Shown here: piece after piece, positions 1-4,233 of the stretch
How the letters are laid out: every line of letters begins with the position of its first letter
Numbering within the stretch: position 1 is the first letter of the stretch
Assembly: GCA_023422485.1 (NCBI GenBank)
Contig: JAGTAM010000198.1
Span: forward strand, 1-5,653
Direction of reading: 5' to 3'
Source: Pseudomonadota bacterium
Lineage (GTDB): Bacteria > Pseudomonadota > Alphaproteobacteria > Rhizobiales > Beijerinckiaceae
DNA length: 5,653 nucleotides
Made by a program: the position numbers and the translations under genes
Notes under the pieces: model-generated
The model's database searches: none
The model's input: the letters and a program-made list of their open reading frames with translations, nothing else
What the model was told of the DNA's origin: nothing

Positions 1-630
1 TTCCAGGAACTCGCGCACCTCGCGTCCGCGCTCGCCCACCAGCGCCACGACCACGCTGTCGAAGCCGTGCGCGCCTGCCAGCATCGCCAGCAGGGTCGAC
101 TTGCCGACGCCGGAGCCGGCGAAGATGCCGATGCGCTGCCCGGCACAGAGCGGCGTGAACAGGTCGATCGCCCGCACGCCTGTCGGCAGCGGCGTCTTCA
201 CCCGCGCGCGGGTCATCGCCGCGGGCGGGTCGGCGTCGAGCGGAACGCTGCGCGGCCCATCCGCCAGGGGGCCGAGCCCATCGACGGGGCGGCCGAGGGC
301 GTCGATCACCCGACCCTTCCAGCGCGGATCCGGACGCAACTGCGCCGGGCCAATGCGGTGGACGAGGCTGCCGATGCCGGCTTCGATCCGGCTCTCGAAC
401 GGCTTCACCGTCGCACCGGCCGCATCGATGCGCACGACTTCCCCGATCTGCACCCGGTCATCCGCGGAAAACCCCATGCGGTCGCCGAGCCGCACGAAGG
501 CGGACACGCCGGCGACCCGCGCGGCGCTGGCGGTCACCTCGCGCACGGGGCCGGCGACGCGCACCAGCGGCAGGTCGCGGCGCCCGGCCTCCATCGCCTG
601 TTCCAGGCGCTCGATGGCGTTCAGGGTCAT
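1..630 (-). CDS. fliI: Flagellum-specific ATP synthase FliI, N-terminal 210 residues (cut by window edge)
   Basis: FliI is the cytoplasmic ATPase of the flagellar type III export apparatus. It forms a hexamer under the export gate and resembles the F1 beta subunit. The frame opens at ATG 630-628 and runs uninterrupted off the left edge, giving 210 of the roughly 440 residues usual for the family. Visible landmarks are an N-terminal beta-barrel-like part (about residues 20-90), the segment GRVIDALGRPVDGLG (106-120) typical of F1/FliI/YscN ATPases, TGVRAIDLFTPLCAGQRIGI (150-169), and a Walker A loop AGSGVGKST (171-179, bases 120-94). The Walker B region and C-terminal domain lie outside the window. 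The start is 7 bases after the flgF stop with only a weak purine-rich ribosome site, consistent with translational coupling in an operon. The family could in principle be a type III secretion ATPase, but the flgF neighbour makes FliI nearly certain. Confidence 0.96.
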   Translation of the reverse strand, partial: MTLNAIERLEQAMEAGRRDLPLVRVAGPVREVTASAARVAGVSAFVRLGDRMGFSADDRVQIGEVVRIDAAGATVKPFESRIEAGIGSLVHRIGPAQLRPDPRWKGRVIDALGRPVDGLGPLADGPRSVPLDADPPAAMTRARVKTPLPTGVRAIDLFTPLCAGQRIGIFAGSGVGKSTLLAMLAGAHGFDSVVVALVGERGREVREFLE

Positions 631-637
631 GGCCCGG

Positions 638-1366
638 CTAGCCCTGCGGACCCAGCGTCTTGACGGCGCCGGTCAGCGTGTTGTCGGCTTCCGAGGTCAT
701 CGTCGCCGCACTCTCGAAGGCGCGCTGGATCGCGATGAGCTTGGTCATCTCCAGGATCGGATTGACGTTGGCGCCCTCGACGTAACCCTGCACGAGGCCG
801 ATCCGAGTGAAGTCCTGCACCGGCCGGCCGGGCAGGCTCGCGGCGACCGAATTCTGGCCCGAGCGCGTCAGCCCCGCCCTCGGGTCGAGGGTGAACAGGC
901 CGAGCGCGCCGACCTGATTGACGCCTTGGTGGATGCTGCCGTCGCGGCCGATCTTCGGCGGACCGCCCTGGGGATCGAGCAGCAGGGGGCCGCCGCCCGG
1001 ATCGACCACGGGCAGGCCGCTCACCGTGCGCAACTGTCCGTTGGCGTCCATCGTCAGGCGGCCGTCGCGAGTGTAGAGCGTCTCGCCCTTCGGGCCCTTG
1101 ACCCCGAGCCACGCATCGCCCTGGACGGCGACGTCGAGGGCGGAATCGGTCTTGGTCGTCTGGCCGGCGGCCCGCGAGATCGTGTTCTTGCCGGGGCCGA
1201 CGAAGGCGACCTCACCCCGGTTCGAGCGGGCGAGCAGTTCCGAGAAGGTCACTTCCTCGGCCCGGAAGCCGACGGTGGCCATGTTGGCGACGTTGTTGGC
1301 GGTGGTCGTCAGGCGCTTCTCGAGGGCGATCTGGCTCGACAGGGCGACGTAGAGGCTGCTCTGCAT
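638..1366 (-). CDS. flgF: Flagellar basal-body proximal rod protein FlgF
   Basis: FlgF is one of the exported axial proteins forming the proximal rod between the MS ring and the distal rod. The 242-residue product has the usual FlgF length and domain plan. The N-terminal rod motif contains ANNVAN (residues 23-28) followed by TVGFRAEEVTFSELL (31-45). The central FlgE/F/G-like part has ALDVAVQGDAWLGVKG (76-91), LYTRDGRLTMDANGQL (97-112) and FTLDPRAGLTRSGQNSV (158-174). The C-terminal rod helix has GYVEGANVNPILEMTKLIAI (194-213) and then QRAFESA. There is no Sec signal, as expected for a type III export substrate. The ATG at 1366 is favoured by a GGAGG 8 bases upstream. It starts 4 bases after the stop of the DUF1217 gene and ends 7 bases before fliI, so the three genes are probably co-transcribed. 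FlgG is the main alternative, but the shorter length and the fliI linkage favour FlgF. Confidence 0.95.
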   Translation of the reverse strand: MQSSLYVALSSQIALEKRLTTTANNVANMATVGFRAEEVTFSELLARSNRGEVAFVGPGKNTISRAAGQTTKTDSALDVAVQGDAWLGVKGPKGETLYTRDGRLTMDANGQLRTVSGLPVVDPGGGPLLLDPQGGPPKIGRDGSIHQGVNQVGALGLFTLDPRAGLTRSGQNSVAASLPGRPVQDFTRIGLVQGYVEGANVNPILEMTKLIAIQRAFESAATMTSEADNTLTGAVKTLGPQG

Positions 1367-1370
1367 GGCC

Positions 1371-2627
1371 TCAGCCTCCGATCCGCGCCGCTTGCCGCTT
1401 CATCAGCATCTCGGCGTCGATACTGCCCGAGCCGGTGAACAGGGCCAGCACGGGCGCGCTGGCGGTGTTGTTCTGTGCGTCCCAGATCGCCGCGAAGCGC
1501 CGCACGAAGGCGGCGAGCTTGGCCGGGTCCTTCAGGCTCGCGATATCGATTTTCTTGGCGATCAGTTCGGCGCGCCGGGCCAAGGCCTCGCTGGTTGCGG
1601 CCCCGCTCGTCGCCGGCAGGCCGATCACCGTGTTGGCCACCTGGCTCAGCGCGGCGTCGCCGAGGATGTCGTAGGCGCTGGTCAGCGTCGGCGCCTTGCG
1701 GGCGAAGTAGAGGGCGAGGCGCACGCCGGTGTCGGCGTCGCCCGCCTCGCTCTCCAGCGTTTGGCGCAGATAGGCCTGCGTCACGGTCTGCGCCAGCGCG
1801 TCCGGTCCCAGATCCGTGCCGAAGCCGACATCCGCGGCAAGCTTGTCCGCGGCGGAGAGCGGCAGGTTGCGGATCGTCAGGCTGCGGTTCGCCCCGCCCG
1901 CGTTCACCAGCGTGTCGGCGTCGAGACCCGTGCCGCCCGCGAGCCCGTCGGCGCCGAGGTCGGTCAGGGCGGTGGTCTGGAAGAACAGGCTGCCGTCGGC
2001 GGCCAGTCCTGCCTGGACCTTGCCCTTGAGGACAGAGGCATCGATCTGGGCTGCCACCGCGGCAGCGATCTCGGCGGGCGTCACCTTCGACAGGTCCGCC
2101 ACCTGCCCGGCCAGCGTTTTCGCATTGAGCCGGACCGTGACGGATTGCGTCGTGGCGGCATCGATGCGGGATTCCACGAGAAAGCTCGCCTCGGCGCGAC
2201 CGCTGAAATCGTATGCGTCGGCCAGGCGCTTCGGTGCGCTGAGCGCGGCGGCGACAGCCGGCAGGCCGAAGCTTGCGGGGTCGGTGCCCTTGACCGTGAC
2301 GCCCTGGCCGAAGCTGAACGCCTTGGCGAAGGCGGTGTAACGGTCGTCCGCCAGCCGATTGGCGAAGCTCGCCGAACTGGCGGCCCCTTCCTCCAGAACC
2401 TTGCGCATGAACGCCTTGGCGTAGGTCATCTCCTCCAGGCCGTAGGCCTTCATGGCGTAGGCGTAGAGGCGCTGGTCGCCGAGGAGGTCGTCGACCGTCT
2501 TCACCCGGCCGATATTGGCCTCGTAATAGGCGGTCTCCCGCGCCACGCTCGGCTCGGCCGCCTTCCGCTTGAGGGCGGCGGTGAGGTCCTTGGCGATCAG
2601 GCGATAGCTGGTGAGGGTGTCGGTCAC
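1371..2627 (-). CDS. DUF1217 flagellar-cluster protein with an inserted flagellin-like central module
   Basis: The molecular role of this family is not known to me; it occurs in rhizobial flagellar clusters next to flgF. The 418-residue product starts at GTG 2627. The helical N-terminal part (1-137) has hallmark stretches TLTSYRLIAKDL (4-15), VARETAYYEANIGRVKTVDD (28-47), RLYAYAMKAYGLEEMTYAKA (53-72) and FMRKVLE (73-79). The C-terminal part resumes with QAYLRQTLESEAGDADTGVR (284-303), LALYFARKAP and SAYDILGD. In family members as I remember them, the first part is followed by YLRQTLE after a short linker. Here some 140-170 residues separate them, and residues 140-270 resemble the centre of the flagellin encoded at 4234-5622. 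No signal peptide or membrane helix is visible, so export, if any, would be through the flagellar apparatus. It is first in a tight DUF1217-flgF-fliI run. The family assignment is confident; the function is open. Confidence 0.88.
   Translation of the reverse strand: MTDTLTSYRLIAKDLTAALKRKAAEPSVARETAYYEANIGRVKTVDDLLGDQRLYAYAMKAYGLEEMTYAKAFMRKVLEEGAASSASFANRLADDRYTAFAKAFSFGQGVTVKGTDPASFGLPAVAAALSAPKRLADAYDFSGRAEASFLVESRIDAATTQSVTVRLNAKTLAGQVADLSKVTPAEIAAAVAAQIDASVLKGKVQAGLAADGSLFFQTTALTDLGADGLAGGTGLDADTLVNAGGANRSLTIRNLPLSAADKLAADVGFGTDLGPDALAQTVTQAYLRQTLESEAGDADTGVRLALYFARKAPTLTSAYDILGDAALSQVANTVIGLPATSGAATSEALARRAELIAKKIDIASLKDPAKLAAFVRRFAAIWDAQNNTASAPVLALFTGSGSIDAEMLMKRQAARIGG
1375..1379 (-). 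promoter_or_regulatory. Ribosome binding site of flgF
   Basis: GGAGG on the minus strand lies 8 bases before the flgF ATG and within the last codons of the upstream DUF1217 gene. It is the clearest Shine-Dalgarno sequence on the minus strand and fixes the flgF start. Confidence 0.75.
1818..2210 (-). other. Flagellin-like (IN-motif-like) module inside the DUF1217 protein
   Basis: Residues 140-270 of the DUF1217 protein start with DFSG and end with DVGFG. From SKVT to SLFF (180-216) the segment aligns without gaps to residues 255-291 of the flagellin in this window, with 17 of 37 positions identical by my count. Shared landmarks are DFSG, SKVT, a Q-I pair, LKG, and a glycine-turn-strand ending in F. 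The pattern of a short helix (T..EI..A....I), a strand and a G-L-F strand resembles the flagellin/hook IN motif; that family label is my inference. Confidence 0.75.
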
Positions 2628-2772
2628 GGGCGGGCGCCTGAGCGGGAGCGCGGGAGGACAGCGGCCATCGGTTCGGCAGCGAGGGCAGGATCCGACGCTG
2701 CCTCTAGGCCGGCACGCTTGCTCCAGGCTTGCCCGCCGAGGCAGGGCCGCCCGGCCGAGATGCGGAGGCGGA

Positions 2773-3342
2773 TCACGAGGCGGGCCCGATGATCGTCTCG
2801 GTCGTGATCACGACCCAGCCGGCGCCGGTCCGGCGGATCGACAGGACGCGGCCCGCGCCGGGCAGGGAGCTGCCGAGCGAGACCGTGAGCCGTCCTTCAC
2901 GACTCTCCACGGTGGCGACGCCGTCGGCGACGCCGCGCAGGGTATAGGTGCGTGCCGAGAGGGGCAGTGTGGGCGTTTGCGTCTCCGCCGGGACCTGCGG
3001 GCGCGCGGGCGCCGGGCGATCGGGCAGCGAGCCGGTGGTGATGGGATCGAAGTCCGGGTCGGCGAGGCGACCCTGCGCCACCGTCTTCTTCCAGGCGAAC
3101 GGCGCCATGCCGGCCGGGATCACGGCCTGCACGTCGTAGCCGTGGGTGCCGGTCGAGATGGCGTAGCCGGCAAATCCGCTCGCGGTCAGGGCGAGCAGGA
3201 CGAGGCCGGTAAGCACGGTGCGCTCGCTCGCCGCTTCCCTGGCACGGCGGGCGACCACGCTTCCCGCCAGTGGCCGAGACGGAAGGCTCGGCGGGCGTAC
3301 CGCGCTGCCGGATGAGGAGCGCCGTGCGGGATCGGTCGTCAT
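2773..3342 (-). CDS. Single-pass inner-membrane protein of unknown function
   Basis: I do not recognise a named family. The 189-residue product begins at ATG 3342 with only a weak GAG-type ribosome site. It has a basic, Ser/Pro/Arg-rich cytoplasmic N-terminus (1-41) and one hydrophobic helix TVLTGLVLLALTASGFAGYA (42-61). A linker follows that contains a Pro-rich stretch (about 104-128). The C-terminal domain (131-186) is predicted to be beta-rich: YTLRGVADGVATVES (133-147), then LGSSLPGAGRVLSIRRTGAG (156-175) and WVVITTETIIG. The C-terminal pattern, GV..V..R.G...V..G..LPGAGRV..I.R.G..WVV.T....I, is one I recall from rhizobial inner-membrane hypotheticals, and it looks somewhat like the small periplasmic PilP/GspC-type domains. 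That fold guess is inference. The positive-inside rule places the C-terminal domain in the periplasm. It is divergent from the PilZ gene and co-oriented with the flagellar operon 144 bases downstream, so a role tied to motility or the envelope is possible but unproven. Confidence 0.8.
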   Translation of the reverse strand: MTTDPARRSSSGSAVRPPSLPSRPLAGSVVARRAREAASERTVLTGLVLLALTASGFAGYAISTGTHGYDVQAVIPAGMAPFAWKKTVAQGRLADPDFDPITTGSLPDRPAPARPQVPAETQTPTLPLSARTYTLRGVADGVATVESREGRLTVSLGSSLPGAGRVLSIRRTGAGWVVITTETIIGPAS

Positions 3343-3375
3343 GCGGATCTCGGTGGATCGGTCCCGGGGTGCGAC

Positions 3376-3394
3376 GCACGAAAGGTATTCGTGC
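3376..3394. promoter_or_regulatory. Perfect 7-bp inverted repeat, possible operator
   Basis: GCACGAA and TTCGTGC flank the 5-base spacer AGGTA. The arms pair perfectly. The dyad lies 34 bases before the start codon of the membrane protein at 2773-3342, between it and the Pribnow-like hexamers at 3441-3448. Arm centres are 12 bp apart, about one helical turn, which would suit a dimeric DNA-binding protein. In RNA it would form a hairpin in the leader of the minus-strand gene. No specific regulator is recognised. Confidence 0.4.
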
Positions 3395-3440
3395 CGCGCT
3401 TGCTGGGGGCGAAAACGTTAAGGTTCACGATCCGTGTACT

Positions 3441-3463
3441 GTTATACTTGACGCCCGGTTAAC
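3441..3463. promoter_or_regulatory. Candidate divergent promoter core with CtrA-like box
   Basis: This is an AT-rich island in GC-rich DNA between the divergent membrane-protein and PilZ genes. The plus strand has TATACT (3443-3448), one base off TATAAT. The minus strand has TATAAC (3446-3441). Immediately beside them is TTGACGCCCGGTTAAC (3448-3463), that is TTGA-N7-TTAA-C, seven of eight positions of the alphaproteobacterial CtrA consensus TTAA-N7-TTAA. Read on the minus strand the box covers the -10/-35 spacer and -35 region, as in CtrA-controlled promoters. No good -35 hexamer is seen in either direction. CtrA control is inference. Confidence 0.35.
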
Positions 3464-3485
3464 GACGCCGCGCGAAGGGGGCGTA

Positions 3486-3515
3486 GCGTCTCATCGCGTC
3501 TCATCGCGTCTGATC
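3486..3515 (+). repeat. Three tandem 10-bp repeats upstream of the PilZ gene
   Basis: GCGTCTCATC occurs twice in a row and is followed by GCGTCTGATC, which differs at one base. The period of 10 bp is close to one helical turn, so the copies would face the same side of the DNA. The array ends 56 bases before the PilZ start codon and probably lies in its promoter or 5' untranslated region. Function is unknown. Confidence 0.7.
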
Positions 3516-3571
3516 GACAGCGCGTCGAACCGTTGTTAAGCCGAAGCCTGAGTGAGCCACCGGGGGCGAGC

Positions 3572-3874
3572 ATGGCCGATGCGCGAGACGCTGCTTTGCC
3601 GAATCCGGCCGCGCCGGTCGCGCGGGCGGGCAGGCGGCACCGCGTCGTCCAGCAGGGGCGCATCGTCCTCGGGCCCGAGCGTCTGGTCGCCTGCATGGTG
3701 CGCGATCTCTCGCCCCGGGGCGCCAAGATCCGGATCGCGCCCGAACAGGCGCTGCCGGAGACTTTTCCCCTCGTGATCGCCGCGCACGACCTGCGCACGG
3801 TGACCGCCCGGCTGCGCTGGCGCCGCGGCGACTTCATCGGCGTCGCCTTCGAGGGCGAGCCGGTCCAGCCGTAG
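3572..3874 (+). CDS. Single-domain PilZ protein (predicted cyclic di-GMP receptor)
   Basis: PilZ domains bind cyclic di-GMP and relay it to motility, polysaccharide or envelope targets. This 100-residue protein is essentially one PilZ domain. It has an arginine-rich entry ARAGRRHRV (17-25) containing R18-xxx-R22, then strands and the second signature DLSPRG (45-50, [DN]xSxxG). The end is LRWRRGDFIGVAFEGE (81-96), which matches the common W..G..IGV.F finish of the fold. Both ligand-binding signatures are therefore present, so binding is likely. The ATG at 3572 is chosen because it follows a G-rich stretch and gives the usual short N-terminus; the frame is open further up to a TTG at 3533, which adds residues unlike the family. 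It lies between flagellar genes, divergent from the membrane protein and 359 bases before flagellin. A motility-linked role (YcgR-like braking or regulation of flagellin) is inference only. Confidence 0.9.
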   Translation: MADARDAALPNPAAPVARAGRRHRVVQQGRIVLGPERLVACMVRDLSPRGAKIRIAPEQALPETFPLVIAAHDLRTVTARLRWRRGDFIGVAFEGEPVQP

Positions 3875-3896
3875 CCGGCCCGACGGCGGCCGCATG

Positions 3897-3923
3897 TCCA
3901 CAGGCCCGCCTCGGACCTGTGGA
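3897..3923 (+). terminator. Hairpin after the PilZ gene, probable terminator without U-tract
   Basis: TCCACAGG (3897-3904) pairs perfectly with CCTGTGGA (3916-3923). The 11-base loop can form three further pairs (CCG 3906-3908 with CGG 3912-3914). It starts 22 bases after the PilZ stop. There is no run of T after it (the following bases are GAGCGCCGGG), so it may act as a weak terminator or as a 3'-end protecting stem instead of a classical intrinsic terminator. Confidence 0.45.
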
Positions 3924-3957
3924 GAGCGCCGGGTGGGACGGTGCCGCCCCGGTCGGC

Positions 3958-3972
3958 TTAATCGGTTCGTAA
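3958..3972 (+). promoter_or_regulatory. CtrA-like box upstream of the flagellin leader
   Basis: TTAATCGGTTCGTAA, followed by C, reads TTAA-N7-GTAA-C. This matches seven of eight positions of the CtrA consensus TTAA-N7-TTAA, in the only AT-rich stretch between the PilZ terminator-like hairpin and the flagellin leader. It is therefore the best place for the flagellin promoter. No convincing -10 hexamer follows (CATTCT at 3984-3989 is the nearest, matching 3 of 6), and no sigma-54 GG-N10-GC element was found. The evidence is positional plus a short motif. Confidence 0.35.
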
Positions 3973-4093
3973 CAGGCCCCCGCCATTCTCGCGACATCGA
4001 CAGACGCCACCCGCAACCATGCGGAGGCGGTCGAGAACAGGCCAGCGGGTGAACCCTCAGACGGGTTCATAGACATGATGTCGGTCCGCTGAT

Positions 4094-4108
4094 CCGGTGC
4101 GAGTCCGG
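4094..4108 (+). repeat. Leader stem-loop repeat, copy 1 (CCGGTGCGAGTCCGG)
   Basis: This 15-base segment differs at one position from 4179-4193. Each copy forms a hairpin with a GC stem and a 7-base loop TGCGAG(T/C). It overlaps the GGAGG that precedes the possible leader peptide at 4116-4160. Confidence 0.6.
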
Positions 4109-4115
4109 AGGTGTG

Positions 4116-4160
4116 ATGCGCGGCGCCACGGGCCCTGACGGGCTCGCCGCGGCCCCCTGA
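4116..4160 (+). other. Possible 14-codon leader peptide in the flagellin leader
   Basis: ATG at 4116 opens MRGATGPDGLAAAP and stops at TGA 4158-4160. It has a full GGAGG (4107-4111) four bases upstream, stronger than the flagellin's own ribosome site. The GGAGG is partly buried in stem-loop 3 and the frame covers stem-loops 4 and 5, so its translation would remodel the leader. A 45-base open frame in GC-rich DNA is common by chance, so this is only a candidate. Confidence 0.25.
4133..4142 (+). repeat. Leader stem-loop repeat CCCTGACGGG, copy 1
   Basis: The 10-mer CCCTGACGGG forms the top of stem-loop 4 and recurs exactly at 4155-4164 in stem-loop 5. The upstream stem-loop 2 has the related CCCTCAGACGGG (4054-4065), the same string with two extra loop bases. 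Confidence 0.55.
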
Positions 4161-4164
4161 CGGG
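4155..4164 (+). repeat. Leader stem-loop repeat CCCTGACGGG, copy 2
   Basis: This is an exact second copy of the 10-mer at 4133-4142, here at the tip of a 6-bp GGCCCC/GGGGCC stem. The stop codon of the possible leader peptide (TGA 4158-4160) sits in the loop. Confidence 0.55.
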
Positions 4165-4178
4165 GCCGTGCGGCCGCA

Positions 4179-4193
4179 CCGGTGCGAGCCCGG
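4179..4193 (+). repeat. Leader stem-loop repeat, copy 2 (CCGGTGCGAGCCCGG)
   Basis: This is the near-identical partner of 4094-4108 (14 of 15 bases). It is the last strong stem-loop before the flagellin start, with CACCGG pairing with CCGGTG around TGCGAGC. Confidence 0.6.
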
Positions 4194-4220
4194 TGAACCA
4201 TCCCGTCCTTCATCATTGCC

Positions 4221-4225
4221 GGAAG
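4221..4225 (+). promoter_or_regulatory. Ribosome binding site of flagellin
   Basis: GGAAG lies 8 bases before the GTG at 4234 and is the element that decides this start. It can pair weakly with CTTC at 4208-4211 (4 bp), which would partly hide it. Confidence 0.55.
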
Positions 4226-4233
4226 ACAGATCC

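Larger units (their letters stand above)
3986..4195 (+). promoter_or_regulatory. Structured 5' leader of the flagellin mRNA (six candidate stem-loops)
   Basis: This 359-base gene-free stretch (3875-4233) is dominated by a run of stem-loops. (1) 3986-4037: TTCTCG with CGAGAA, CGCC with GGCG, and CCGCA-ACCA-TGCGG at the tip. (2) 4050-4069: TGAACCC-TCAGAC-GGGTTCA. (3) 4093-4109: TCCGG-TGCGAGT-CCGGA. (4) 4129-4146: 7 bp around TGAC with one G-U pair. (5) 4151-4167: GGCCCC-CTGAC-GGGGCC, extendable by three pairs. (6) 4177-4195: CACCGG-TGCGAGC-CCGGTG. It ends 38 bases before the flagellin GTG. Known biology: flagellin mRNAs of Caulobacter and relatives are controlled through the 5' leader by FlbT/FlaF. 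A conserved RNA called flg-Rhizobiales has, as I recall, been described upstream of rhizobial flagellar genes; I cannot tell whether this is a member. The pairings are by eye, without energies. Confidence 0.55.

Noticed and set aside
101..1438. Long plus-strand open frame of 445 codons opposite fliI and flgF
   Set aside because: It is antisense to two clearly recognisable genes. Its product is low-complexity Arg/Ala/Gly sequence, and such frames are expected in GC-rich DNA.
2628..2772. Terminator or promoter between the membrane-protein gene and the DUF1217 gene
   Set aside because: Several GC-rich partial pairings exist but none is clean. There is no T-run and no convincing -35/-10 pair, so nothing is called there.
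1365..2792. Long plus-strand open frame of 475 codons opposite the DUF1217 gene
   Set aside because: It mirrors the codon pattern of the DUF1217 gene, and its Arg/Gly/Ala-rich product has no recognisable domain.
3379..3397. Possible sigma-54 promoter on the minus strand (CGGCACGAATACCTTT)
   Set aside because: Only the GGCAC half fits. The required GC of the -12 element is missing.
3893..3906. DnaA-box-like TCCACA in the hairpin after PilZ
   Set aside because: It matches only the TCCACA part of TTATCCACA, is a single copy, and is explained by the 8-bp stem at 3897-3923.
4075..4092. Five-codon frame MMSVR in the flagellin leader
   Set aside because: There is no ribosome site before it and it is very short. 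The ATG pair is explained by the small palindrome GACATGATGTC at 4072-4082.
4050..4200. Cobalamin or another known metabolite riboswitch before flagellin
   Set aside because: Strings such as CCGGTGCGAG and CCGGTGAA recall parts of B12 riboswitches. However, the B12-box and the ordered core are absent, and the downstream gene has no link to such a ligand.
4168..4233. In-frame upstream extension of flagellin from GTG 4168 (22 extra residues)
   Set aside because: The added residues are rich in Pro, Arg and Glu and are encoded by the leader stem-loops. The canonical flagellin N-terminus begins at GTG 4234, which has GGAAG upstream.
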